From: JBBSMX01 sp038232935
GTDB lineage: Bacteria; Bacteroidota; Rhodothermia; Rhodothermales; JANQRZ01
Reading direction: 5' to 3'
Assembly: GCA_038232935.1 (NCBI GenBank)
Contig: JBBSMX010000166.1
Coordinates: forward strand, 1 to 8,143
Length of the DNA: 8,143 nucleotides
A program made the translations under genes and the position numbers. Shown here one piece after another: positions 1 through 7,937 of the stretch; the stretch's first letter is position 1; each line of letters starts with the position of its first letter. The notes under the pieces were generated by a model, which saw only the letters and a program-made list of their open reading frames with translations, searched no databases and was not told the origin of the DNA.

Positions 1-3
1 CGG

Positions 4-3000
4 GTGGCCTGGTCGAGTACATTGCTGGTCATCGGGTTGGCGGGGTTGCTGGTGCGAGGGGAGTGGTCAACTCCACCCTACGCACGACGCAGCGACTTGC
101 CAACCCGTTCTCTACTTCAACCCGCGACTGACGTTAACATATCCAACGGCCAATCTGCGGAACCCGCTGACGGCGCGACGGACCTCGCCTCGTTTTCGAT
201 CGTCGGCGTCGGCGCGTCGGCGGGGGGGCTGAAGGCGTTCTTCGAGTTCTTCAGCGCCATGCCCGAGGAGCCCGGCATGGCGTTCGTCCTCGTCCAGCAC
301 CTCGCGCCGAACCACGAGAGCGAGCTCGCCGAACTGCTCCAGAACCACACGCCGCTCCGCGTAGTGCAGGTCGTAGACGGCGTGCGGGCGGAAGCGGACG
401 GCGTCTACGTCATCCCCCCCGGCAAGGCCCTCTCGATCCACGACGGCGTCCTCCGTCTCAGCGAGCCCGAGTTCCCCCACGGCCACCGCGCCCCCATCGA
501 CGACTTCTTCCGCTCGCTCGCCGCCGACCAGGGCGAGCGCGCCGTCTGCGTCGTCCTCTCGGGCACAGGCAGCGACGGCACGCTCGGGCTGAAGACGCTG
601 AAGGAGGCCGGCGGCCTGACGATGGCCCAGGACCCCGACGACGCCGAGTATGACGGGATGCCCCGGAGCGCCATCAGCACCGGGCTCGTGGACGTCGTAC
701 TCCCGGCGAAGGAGCTCAGCGAGCGCCTCGTGGACCTCCGTCAGAAAGGACTCCCCATCGCCCCCACCGCCGAAGCCCTTCCCGAACGCGACAGCGACGC
801 CCTGACGCATATCTTCGCCCAGCTCCGCGATGACACCGGCCACGATTTCGCCCGCTACAAACAGAGCACGGTCCGCCGCCGGATCGGCCGCCGGATGCAG
901 GTGGTCGGCACGAGCGACCTCCCCGGCTACCTCCGCTTCATCCGGACGAACCCGCACGAGATCCGCACCCTCCTCAAGGACCTGCTCATCTCCGTCACCA
1001 ACTTCTTCCGCGACCCCGACGCCTTCGTCGCCCTCGAGCAGCAGGTGATCCCGAAGCTGTTCGAGGGGAAAGGGGCGGAGGATCAGGTGCGCGTGTGGGT
1101 GCCCGGCTGCGCGACCGGCGAAGAAGCGTACTCGATCGCGATGCTCCTCTGCGAGCACGCCGCCTGCCTCGACAGCCCGCCCGGACTCCAGGTCTTCGCG
1201 ACGGACATCGACGAGCAGGCCCTCGCCTTCGCGCGCGAAGGCCTGTACCCCGAACCCATCAAAGCCGACCTCTCGCACGAGCGACTCAGGCGCTTTTTCG
1301 AGTACGAAGCGGTGAGCTACCGCGTGAAAAAGAGCATCCGCGAGATCGTCCTCGTCGCCGTGCACAACGTCCTCAAAGACCCGCCGTTCTCGAAGATCGA
1401 CCTCGTCTCGTGCCGGAACCTCCTGATCTACCTCCAGCGAGAGACACAGCAGCAGGTTTTCGAGCTCTTCGCCTACGCCCTGCGCGAGCCCGGCTTCCTC
1501 TTCCTCGGCACCTCGGAGTCCGTCGAGGGAACGAAGGACCTGTTCTCGACGGTCGACAAGAAGCGGCGGCTGTTCCAGGCGCGCGGCGTGATGCGACAGG
1601 GGCTCCGCTTCCCCATTATGCCACCCCTCAGCGCGGCGTCCCTTCGGAGGAAAGAGACGAAGCCCCAGGAGGATGAGGAGGCACCTGCCTCGCTCGACGA
1701 CCTCCACTGGCAGCTTCTGATGACGTACCACGCGCCGCCGAGCGTGATCGTCAACCCCAGCCACGAGATCCTCCACATCGCCGGCGACGTCAGCCGGTAC
1801 CTCGCCTTCGCCCCCGGACACCCCACGAACGACGTGCTAAAGGTGGCCCGCCCCGGGCTCCGTCCCGAGCTCCGAACCGCCCTCTACCACGCCATCGAGA
1901 AGCAGCGCACGACGGACCGCCTCCGCGTCCGGGCTCAGATCGGCGGGGAGCCCGTGATCGTCGTGCTCACGGTCCGCCCACTCCGCGAGACCGACGGCGC
2001 GGATGGCCTCGTCCAGATCGTCTTCGAGGAAGAGCCCGCCCCCGAGGACGTCCCGCTGCCTGCCGGTGGCGAGGAGTCGCCCGCCCTCGAACACCTCGAA
2101 CGCGAATTTCAGCGGACGAAGGAGCGCCTTCAGAGCACGATCGAGGAGCTCTCGACCGTCAACCAGGAGCTCAAGACGAAGATCGAGGAGATCAACCGCG
2201 CCAACGCCGACCTCAAGAACCTCATCGACTCGACCGACGTCGCGACGCTCTTCCTCGACCGCGACTTCCGGATCAAGCGCTACACGCCCCCCCTCGGCGA
2301 GCTCTTCAACGTTCTCCCTACCGACCGCGGCCGACCCATCGGCCACCTCACCCAGAACGTTGCCTACCCGAGTTTCGTGGACGACGCCCGCACGGTCCTC
2401 GAGACGCTCATCCCCCTCGAGCGCGAGGTCAGCGGGGACGACGGCCGCTCGTTCCTCACCCGCATCGTCCCCTACCGCACCGTCGACGACCGGATCGACG
2501 GCGTCGTGGCGACGTTCCTGGACATCACGCGGCGCGTCCAGGCCGAGCAGACGGCGGCCCGGCGCGAGGCCCGCTTCCGCCGGGCCATCATCGACGCGCC
2601 CATCCCCGTCCTCCTGCACACAGAGGACGGCGAGATCCTCCAGCTCAGCCGCGCCGTGACGGAGCTCACCGGCTACACCCCGGAAGAGATCCCCACCATC
2701 GAAGCCTGGGTCGAGCGGGCCTACGGCGCCGACGGTGGGGAGCGCATCACGCCAGACATCGAGCGGCTCTACGACCTCGACGGCCGCATGGACGAGGGGG
2801 AGTTCCACGTCCGCACCAAGAGCGGCGAGGAGCGGGTGTGGCAATTCTCCTCCTCCCCCGTCGGTACGGACGGGCAGGGGCGGCGGCTCGTCATCTCGGT
2901 GGCCGCCGACGTCACCGAGCGGAGGCGAGCCGAGGAAGCGCGGCAACTCGCCCTCGAAGGCGGCCAGCTCGGGACGTGGAGCCGCGACCTCGCCGCCGAC

Positions 3001-6000
3001 ACCATGACCTTCGACACGCGCTGCCGGGAGCTCTACGGCATGACCCCGGACGCCCCTTCCGAGGAGGCCCTCGCCCACGTCCACCCGGATGAGCGCGACG
3101 CGATCCAAGCTGCCATCGAAGCCGCGCTCGACCCGGCGGGCTCGGGGACCTACACCGTGGAGCACCGCCTGCTCGGACCCGACGGCGAGGTGTTCTGGCT
3201 CGCCGTCCGCGGGCGGTGCAGCTTCCAGGGCGAAGGGGCCGAGCGACACCCGACGCGGCTCGCCGGCGTCGTCCTCGACATCACGGAGCGGAAGCGGGCC
3301 GAGGCCGAGCGCGAAGTCCGCATCCACCAGCAAGCCGCCCTCGCCGCCTTCGGTCTCGATGTCCTCACCGAAACCGACCGCCAATCGCTCTTCGACCGCG
3401 CCGTAGCCGTCGTCCACGAGACGCTCGGGGGAGACTTTACGAAAGTGCTCGAGCTCCAGCCCGGTGGGGACGCCCTACTCCTCCGCGCCGGCCTAGGCTG
3501 GGACTCCGGCCTCGTCGGCACGGCGATGGTCACCACCGACCCCAGCTCGCAGGCGGGCTACACGATGACCATTGACGAGCCGGTCATCGTGGAGGACCTC
3601 GCGGCCGAGACGCGCTTTTGGGGGCCGGTCCTCCTCACGGAGCACGGGGTGAGGAGCGGGGTAAGCGTGGTGGTCGGCGGGCTCACCGAGCCCTTCGGCG
3701 TCTTCGGCACGCATAGCCAGAGGGCCTTCGCCTTCAGTCCCGCCGACGCCGCCTTCCTCCAATCCGTCGCGAATGTCGTGGCCTCGGCGATCGACCGGAT
3801 GGAAGCCATGCAACACCTCGAAGAGCGCGTCGAGGAGCGGACGCTGAATCTCCGTAAGAGCGAGCCCCGCCTCCGTCTCCTCTACGACGTGGTCTCCCAC
3901 CCCGCTGACAGCCTCGCCGCCCAAATCGACCGCGCGTTCCACCTCGTCACGGACCTCCTCGGGCTCGACGTGGGCATCCTCAGCCACGTCGAGGGGGATG
4001 TCTACACCGTCGAGCACTGCTACGCCCCCGGCACAGGGCTGGAGCGGGGCCAGACGTTCGCCCTCGGAACGACGCCGTGTACGATCACGCTGGAGACGAA
4101 GGCCCCCCTTGCGATCGACCAACTCAGCGCGTCGGAGCATCACGGGCACCCCTGCCGCGACGCGTTCGACATCGAGAGCTACATCGGTGCACCGATCCGT
4201 GTCGGCGACAGCGTCTACGGCACGCTGAACTTCTCGAGCCCCGAGCCGAAGGTGCCCCCGTTCTCCGACGGAGACCGCGAGCTCGTCGTCTTGCTGGCGC
4301 AGTGGCTGGGCTCGGCGTTCGAGCAGGAGGCCGCCGAGACCGCCCTCCACAGCGAGAAGGAGTGGTCCGAGCAGATCGTCGAGGGCTCGTTCGACGGCAT
4401 CATCGCCTTCGACACCGACCTCCGGTACACGATCTGGAACCCGGGCGCCGAACGGATCACCGGCATCCCGGCCGAGGACGTCCTCGGCCAACCCAGCTCC
4501 GAAGTCTTCCCGATCCTCCGCGAGAATGGCGATCTGGAGCGGCAGCAGGCCGCCCTCGCGGGGAAGTCGGCGTTGTCGGGCGCGCTCCCCTACGTGATCC
4601 CTCAAACGGGGAAGTCGGGGTACTACGAGTCCCGGTACACCCCCCTCTACGGCGCGAGCGGCGAGATCGTCGGCGCGCTCGGGATCTTCCGCGACGTGAC
4701 CGACCGGAAGCGGGTGCAGGATGAGATCGAGCGCTCCGAGCAGATGCTCGCCGGCGTCCTCCTCGGCTCGCTCGACGGCATCACCGCATTCGAAGCGCTG
4801 CGGGACGAGTCGGGCGAGATCGAGGACTTCGTGTGGATCATCGCCAACCCCACCGCCGCCGCCCTCGCCCGGCAGGACGCCGTACACCTTCTGGGCTCCC
4901 GCCTCTCCCAAACGCTCCCAGGGATCCACGTAAGTGGGTTCTTCGCTGAGTTCGTCCGCGTGGTCGCAACCGGCGAACCGATCCAAGGCCTCCGGCATTA
5001 CGCCTCTGGCCCCGTCGAGGGGTGGTTCGAGTACAGTGCCGTCAAGCTCGGCGACGGCCTGGCCGTGACCGTCCGCGACGTTACGGAGCGGAAGCAGACC
5101 GAGGAAGACCTCCGCGCGAGCGAGGAACGCTTCCGCGAGCTGTTCCAATCATCGCCCGACGCCATCTTCGTCGAGAACCTCGACGGGGTCGTGCTCGACG
5201 TGAACCCCGCCGCCTGCCGCCTCCACAACGCCGACCGCGCGTGGCTCATCGGCCGCGACCTCAGCGAGCTCGTACCCCCCGAGTATCGGGAGCGAGCGCA
5301 GGCCGACTTCGAGCGGCTCGCTAGCGGCAGCTTGAGCCTGCTGGAGAGCCAGAGCTTTACGGCCGACGGCCTCATCGTCCCCGTCGAGGTGCGGACGGAC
5401 CGGATCACGTATGCGGGGCAGGACGCCGTCCTCCTCCACGTCCGTGACGTGACGGAGCGCGACGCCGTCGAGCGCGCCCTCTGCGAGAGCGAGGAGCGTT
5501 TCGCCAAGGCGTTCCACGCCGCCCCCGTCGCCATGTCCATCTCCACGTTCAGCGAGAACCGGCTCCTCGACGTCAACGAGAGCTACTGCGCCCTCACCGG
5601 CTACACCCGCGCGGAGCTCCTCGGCCTTACCCCCGCCGAGCTCGACCTCCTGCCCCACGCCCCACCTATCCCCCACGCCGACGACCTCGAAGCGACGGGG
5701 AGCGTCCGCTCCGTCGAGCTCACGCTCCGCACGAAGTCCGGCGTCCTCCGCGACGTCCTCGTCTCGGCCGAGCTCATCGACATCGGCGGGCTGCGGTGCA
5801 TCCTCGGGATCGGCTTCGACATGACGGAGCGGAAGCGGCTGGAGCGCGAGGTCATCGAGGCAGCCGAGCTCGAGCGGCGGCGGATCGGGCAGGACCTCCA
5901 CGACGAGCTCGGGCAGCAGCTCACCGGCGCGGCCTTCCTCGGCCAAGTGCTCGGGCAGAAGCTCGCCGCCGCCGACCGGCCCGAGGCCGAGGACGCCGGT

Positions 6001-6483
6001 CAGCTTACCGAACTCATCAACCACGCGCTCGCCGAGATGCGCGACCTCTCCCGCCTCCTCTCCCCCGTCGACATTCAGGCAGAGGGGCTGATGGACGCGC
6101 TCCAGACCCTCGCCGACCAGACCGAGCGCGTCTTCGGCGTGGCGTGCTGGCTCCGGACGGAGGGCGATGTCCGCGTGGCCGACAACGTGGCGGCCACCCA
6201 CCTTTTCCGCATCGGGCAGGAGGCCGTCAACAACGCCGTCAAACACGCCGGCCCATCCGAGATCGAGATCGCGCTCACGCACGATGCCAAGGGCCTGCAC
6301 CTGGCAGTCACGGACGACGGCACCGGGATCGACCCGGCGATGATTCAGCATCCGTCCGGGCTCGGGCTCCGGACGATGCGGTACCGCGCCTCCCTCATCG
6401 GTGCGACGCTTCACATCGGGCGGCAGAAGCGCGGCAGCGTCGTGGCGGTGCTGCTGCCAGACGCCCACAAGGACACGCTGTAG
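4..6483 (+). CDS. CheB-CheR-multi-PAS/GAF hybrid sensor histidine kinase
   Basis: This 2159-residue reading frame fuses chemotaxis-type enzymes to a histidine kinase. Domains by residue: CheB methylesterase about 62-245, with GASAGG (Ser72), VQHL (His99) and GTGSDG (Asp191) matching the Ser-His-Asp triad; CheR methyltransferase about 265-527, with the TGHDFARYK/RRRIGRRM helix, NFFRD at 333 and SAM-binding GCATGEEAYSIAM from 368; PAS-like about 570-680; coiled coil about 695-740; PAS modules ending at the DIT/DVT junctions at 840, 969 and 1092; GAF about 1105-1268 and 1295-1443; four PAS ending at 1564, 1692, 1815 and 1939; HisKA_3 with RRIGQDLHDELGQ (His1966); HATPase with QEAVNNAVKHA, DDGTG (2104-2108) and GLGLRTMRYRA. 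There is no receiver domain. It probably autophosphorylates and signals to an unseen NarL/LuxR-type regulator; the methylation substrate is unknown. The start is uncertain: in-frame candidates are GTG 4 or 52 and TTG 22, 37, 46 or 97, or it lies upstream of the window. The first in-frame ATG (259) falls inside CheB. The hydrophobic N-terminus (residues 6-18) may not be translated. Confidence 0.93.
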   Translation: MAWSSTLLVIGLAGLLVRGEWSTPPYARRSDLPTRSLLQPATDVNISNGQSAEPADGATDLASFSIVGVGASAGGLKAFFEFFSAMPEEPGMAFVLVQHLAPNHESELAELLQNHTPLRVVQVVDGVRAEADGVYVIPPGKALSIHDGVLRLSEPEFPHGHRAPIDDFFRSLAADQGERAVCVVLSGTGSDGTLGLKTLKEAGGLTMAQDPDDAEYDGMPRSAISTGLVDVVLPAKELSERLVDLRQKGLPIAPTAEALPERDSDALTHIFAQLRDDTGHDFARYKQSTVRRRIGRRMQVVGTSDLPGYLRFIRTNPHEIRTLLKDLLISVTNFFRDPDAFVALEQQVIPKLFEGKGAEDQVRVWVPGCATGEEAYSIAMLLCEHAACLDSPPGLQVFATDIDEQALAFAREGLYPEPIKADLSHERLRRFFEYEAVSYRVKKSIREIVLVAVHNVLKDPPFSKIDLVSCRNLLIYLQRETQQQVFELFAYALREPGFLFLGTSESVEGTKDLFSTVDKKRRLFQARGVMRQGLRFPIMPPLSAASLRRKETKPQEDEEAPASLDDLHWQLLMTYHAPPSVIVNPSHEILHIAGDVSRYLAFAPGHPTNDVLKVARPGLRPELRTALYHAIEKQRTTDRLRVRAQIGGEPVIVVLTVRPLRETDGADGLVQIVFEEEPAPEDVPLPAGGEESPALEHLEREFQRTKERLQSTIEELSTVNQELKTKIEEINRANADLKNLIDSTDVATLFLDRDFRIKRYTPPLGELFNVLPTDRGRPIGHLTQNVAYPSFVDDARTVLETLIPLEREVSGDDGRSFLTRIVPYRTVDDRIDGVVATFLDITRRVQAEQTAARREARFRRAIIDAPIPVLLHTEDGEILQLSRAVTELTGYTPEEIPTIEAWVERAYGADGGERITPDIERLYDLDGRMDEGEFHVRTKSGEERVWQFSSSPVGTDGQGRRLVISVAADVTERRRAEEARQLALEGGQLGTWSRDLAADTMTFDTRCRELYGMTPDAPSEEALAHVHPDERDAIQAAIEAALDPAGSGTYTVEHRLLGPDGEVFWLAVRGRCSFQGEGAERHPTRLAGVVLDITERKRAEAEREVRIHQQAALAAFGLDVLTETDRQSLFDRAVAVVHETLGGDFTKVLELQPGGDALLLRAGLGWDSGLVGTAMVTTDPSSQAGYTMTIDEPVIVEDLAAETRFWGPVLLTEHGVRSGVSVVVGGLTEPFGVFGTHSQRAFAFSPADAAFLQSVANVVASAIDRMEAMQHLEERVEERTLNLRKSEPRLRLLYDVVSHPADSLAAQIDRAFHLVTDLLGLDVGILSHVEGDVYTVEHCYAPGTGLERGQTFALGTTPCTITLETKAPLAIDQLSASEHHGHPCRDAFDIESYIGAPIRVGDSVYGTLNFSSPEPKVPPFSDGDRELVVLLAQWLGSAFEQEAAETALHSEKEWSEQIVEGSFDGIIAFDTDLRYTIWNPGAERITGIPAEDVLGQPSSEVFPILRENGDLERQQAALAGKSALSGALPYVIPQTGKSGYYESRYTPLYGASGEIVGALGIFRDVTDRKRVQDEIERSEQMLAGVLLGSLDGITAFEALRDESGEIEDFVWIIANPTAAALARQDAVHLLGSRLSQTLPGIHVSGFFAEFVRVVATGEPIQGLRHYASGPVEGWFEYSAVKLGDGLAVTVRDVTERKQTEEDLRASEERFRELFQSSPDAIFVENLDGVVLDVNPAACRLHNADRAWLIGRDLSELVPPEYRERAQADFERLASGSLSLLESQSFTADGLIVPVEVRTDRITYAGQDAVLLHVRDVTERDAVERALCESEERFAKAFHAAPVAMSISTFSENRLLDVNESYCALTGYTRAELLGLTPAELDLLPHAPPIPHADDLEATGSVRSVELTLRTKSGVLRDVLVSAELIDIGGLRCILGIGFDMTERKRLEREVIEAAELERRRIGQDLHDELGQQLTGAAFLGQVLGQKLAAADRPEAEDAGQLTELINHALAEMRDLSRLLSPVDIQAEGLMDALQTLADQTERVFGVACWLRTEGDVRVADNVAATHLFRIGQEAVNNAVKHAGPSEIEIALTHDAKGLHLAVTDDGTGIDPAMIQHPSGLGLRTMRYRASLIGATLHIGRQKRGSVVAVLLPDAHKDTL
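33..107. repeat. Imperfect inverted-repeat region before the CheB domain
   Basis: CGGGTTGGC at 33-41 is the exact reverse complement of GCCAACCCG at 99-107. Between them, GGAGT (60-64) and ACTCC (70-74) form a small hairpin around GGTCA. The GGAGTGGTCAACTCCACCC block looks like intergenic palindromic repeat sequence rather than protein-coding sequence. It casts doubt on the upstream extension of the kinase frame, although that frame stays open through it. Confidence 0.4.
117..135 (-). repeat. 19-bp dispersed repeat, inverted copy
   Basis: TCAACCCGCGACTGACGTT is the exact reverse complement of the core found twice near the right end (8010-8028 and 8066-8084). Homology stops at the core on both sides. 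Here it falls inside the open kinase frame, which would read it as QPATDV, just before the CheB domain. A match of 19 identical bases in three places within about 8 kb is not expected by chance. Confidence 0.75.
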
Positions 6484-6484
6484 C

Positions 6485-6787
6485 CTACTGCCGGGGTACG
6501 ACGCGGCCGTCGGGCAGGATGCGCTCGTTGGGGCCGGGCGGCGTGCCGGGGAAGTTCGAGATCGAGACGTTCGGGTCGCGGTCTTCGGGGACGTAGTGCG
6601 TGTGATCCCCGTGCGAAATGGCGACGTAGCCCTTGTCCCCGAACGGATTGAGCGCGCTCAGAAACGCGAGGAAGAGGAAGAACCCGGCGATGCCGATGAG
6701 AATCCAGCGGCGACGCTTCACCGTGGCGTCAGAGGGCGGGGCGTCGGCAATCGGTGGGGACGGCGGCGGGGGCGAGGGTGCAGGCAT
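6485..6787 (-). CDS. Small membrane-anchored protein with a Pht-like histidine-triad motif
   Basis: The product is 100 residues, with four parts: a Pro-rich N-terminus (MPAPSPPPPSPP), a basic KRRR at 24-27, one transmembrane helix at about 28-46, and a polar tail. The positive-inside rule suggests the tail is periplasmic. The tail contains GYVAISHGDHTHYVP. HGDHTH (residues 59-64, codons 6596-6613) fits HxxHxH, and with the preceding GYV and following YVP it closely resembles the histidine triad of streptococcal Pht proteins, which bind zinc. Metal binding here is inferred. The tail ends in a Pro/Gly-rich stretch and PDGRVVPRQ. I chose ATG 6787 because the longer frame to 6922 would overlap the cytochrome gene by about 60 bases and adds an Arg/Thr-rich leader with no recognisable content. 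No Shine-Dalgarno is visible. The gene lies 73 bases downstream of the cytochrome gene and ends 1 base from the kinase stop. No enzymatic function is recognised. Confidence 0.72.
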   Translation of the reverse strand: MPAPSPPPPSPPIADAPPSDATVKRRRWILIGIAGFFLFLAFLSALNPFGDKGYVAISHGDHTHYVPEDRDPNVSISNFPGTPPGPNERILPDGRVVPRQ

Positions 6788-6817
6788 GGGGGCGGTAGAG
6801 TGAATGCTGTCCACCCC

Positions 6818-6825
6818 CAAATGTA
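6818..6825 (-). promoter_or_regulatory. Candidate Bacteroidota-type -7 element (TACATTTG)
   Basis: Read on the minus strand these eight bases are TACATTTG, an exact match to the TAnnTTTG -7 consensus of Bacteroidota promoters. It lies in the 73-base gap between the cytochrome stop and the ATG at 6787, so a transcript would have a leader of about 20-25 bases. No TTTG is seen at the expected -33 position. If real, the histidine-triad gene has its own promoter in addition to any read-through from the cytochrome gene. An 8-base partial consensus can occur by chance. Confidence 0.25.
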
Positions 6826-6860
6826 GCACCGTCGCCCCCTCGCGATGCGTTCTCCTCCGC

Positions 6861-7739
6861 TTATGCGTCGGCGTTCGACGGGGCGAGCGTGGCGAAGTAA
6901 GCGTGGAGCGCCCGGAGTTCATCGTCGGTCATGTGCTTGGTGAGCGCCAGCGGCATGAACTCCGCGTTGATCTCCTCCTTGCTGGGCCGTACGCCGGTCC
7001 GCAACGCCGTGGCGAACTCGTCGAAGGTCCACTGCCCGGCCGCTACGAGCGGAGGAGCAGGGATCATTCCGGGCGGACCCGGCGGCTCCTTCATGCCCTG
7101 CATGTTTTCGCCGTGGCAGTACGCGCAGACATAGGCGAGATACGCTCCGTATTCGACCGTGGGACCGGGCTCCGGCATGTCGGCGCGGGCCGGGTCGGTG
7201 CGCACCTCGAAGGCCGGATCGAAAGGGCCGGCCGAGAGGAGGCGACCCATCAGCCGAACCTCCGTCGGGGGGTGCTCCGCGTCCACGGGCGGGACCTGCT
7301 GGAGGTAGGCGATGAGGGCGGCCATGTCCCGGTCGCTGATGCCGTGGAACGCTGCCGAGGGCATGATGAGGACGGACCGCCCGTCCGGCTTGATGCCATG
7401 CCGCACCGTGCGGTCGAAGTCCTCGGCGGTGTACCTGCTCCCGATGCCTCCCTTCCCTGCCGTGAGGTTCGCCGCCGTGATGCGGAAGGGCGGCGCGTCC
7501 GCAAACACCTGCCCGCTGAAATCCCTGGTGTGGCAATCGTTGCACCCGTAGATGTTGACGAGGTGCGCGCCGCGCGCGATCGAAGCCGAGTCAGTCGGGA
7601 TCTCGAGGCTGGCCGTTTGAGCGGTGTGGGTACGACTCAGGTTGGTGCCGCCGACGACATACATCACCCCAACCCCGATCAGGACGAGCAGGAGAAAGAC
7701 ACCGAGTCCGATACCGATCCACTTGAGAGCGTTCTTCAT
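6861..7739 (-). CDS. Membrane-anchored diheme c-type cytochrome
   Basis: The 292-residue product begins MKNALKWIG, followed by one hydrophobic helix at about 8-29, either an uncleaved anchor or a signal. Two cytochrome c domains follow. Domain 1 has the heme motif CNDCH (66-70, codons 7530-7544) and a likely axial Met in LIMPSAAFHGISDRDMAAL (Met126). Domain 2 has CAYCH (205-209, codons 7113-7127) and a likely axial Met in FMPLALTKHMTDDELRAL (Met262). The parallel M-P-x10ish-D-x2-hydrophobic pattern after each heme suggests internal duplication of a class I fold. It should carry electrons on the periplasmic face of the membrane. Two-heme proteins of this type often serve as electron acceptors for periplasmic dehydrogenases, but no partner enzyme is present, so the donor is unknown. 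The start at ATG 7739 sits directly before the anchor helix. There is no clear Shine-Dalgarno. The histidine-triad gene follows on the same strand and may be co-transcribed. Confidence 0.92.
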   Translation of the reverse strand: MKNALKWIGIGLGVFLLLVLIGVGVMYVVGGTNLSRTHTAQTASLEIPTDSASIARGAHLVNIYGCNDCHTRDFSGQVFADAPPFRITAANLTAGKGGIGSRYTAEDFDRTVRHGIKPDGRSVLIMPSAAFHGISDRDMAALIAYLQQVPPVDAEHPPTEVRLMGRLLSAGPFDPAFEVRTDPARADMPEPGPTVEYGAYLAYVCAYCHGENMQGMKEPPGPPGMIPAPPLVAAGQWTFDEFATALRTGVRPSKEEINAEFMPLALTKHMTDDELRALHAYFATLAPSNADA

Positions 7740-7856
7740 AACGAGGCGCGTTGAGTGAGCGAGCGGGGCCCGAGTCCCCGTTTCGATAGGCAGAAGAAGG
7801 CTGTGCCTCCCGTCTCACACTCTCCCCTTCACGCAGCACCCTGCCCTGCTAAACAC

Positions 7857-7866
7857 TGAATATTCA
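7857..7866. promoter_or_regulatory. Perfect 10-bp palindrome, possible operator
   Basis: TGAATATTCA is a perfect palindrome in an AT-rich patch (about 7850-7915) that contrasts with the surrounding G+C-rich DNA. It lies about 120 bases upstream of the cytochrome start, where a minus-strand promoter would be expected. A TTGATT on the minus strand nearby could be a -35-like box, but no convincing -10 is seen. The regulator is unknown. Confidence 0.25.
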
Positions 7867-7937
7867 TAATTTCAACCGACAAAATCAAGTAACTGTCGTC
7901 TCTGTTCTTTTTCTGCGGACGGCAGGCCTTTGACTAT

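Noticed and set aside
19..57. N-terminal signal or transmembrane segment of the kinase (STLLVIGLAGLLVRG)
   Set aside because: It lies in repeat-like leader sequence whose translation is doubtful, and it is short. CheB/CheR modules are cytoplasmic, so an export signal directly before them would be inconsistent.
840..5830. Recurrent D(I/V/M)T(E/D/R)RK-type strings within the kinase as a DNA repeat family
   Set aside because: These are the standard C-terminal signatures of PAS domains at helical linkers, conserved at protein level, and they need no separate DNA-level explanation.
112..6468. Four long minus-strand open frames (112-1821, 1837-3417, 3493-5148, 5149-6468) nearly tiling the opposite strand
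   Set aside because: They lie antisense to a protein whose domains are recognised throughout. High G+C at third codon positions removes stops on the opposite strand. Their translations are Gly/Val/Glu/Asp/Arg-rich with no domain motifs.
6788..6922. Longer start of the histidine-triad gene at 6922
   Set aside because: It would overlap the cytochrome coding end by about 60 bases and add an Arg/Thr-rich segment without recognisable features. ATG 6787 gives a compact protein with a normal anchor layout.
6804..7754. 316-residue plus-strand frame opposite the cytochrome
   Set aside because: It is antisense to clear heme motifs CNDCH and CAYCH, and its own translation shows no recognisable domain.
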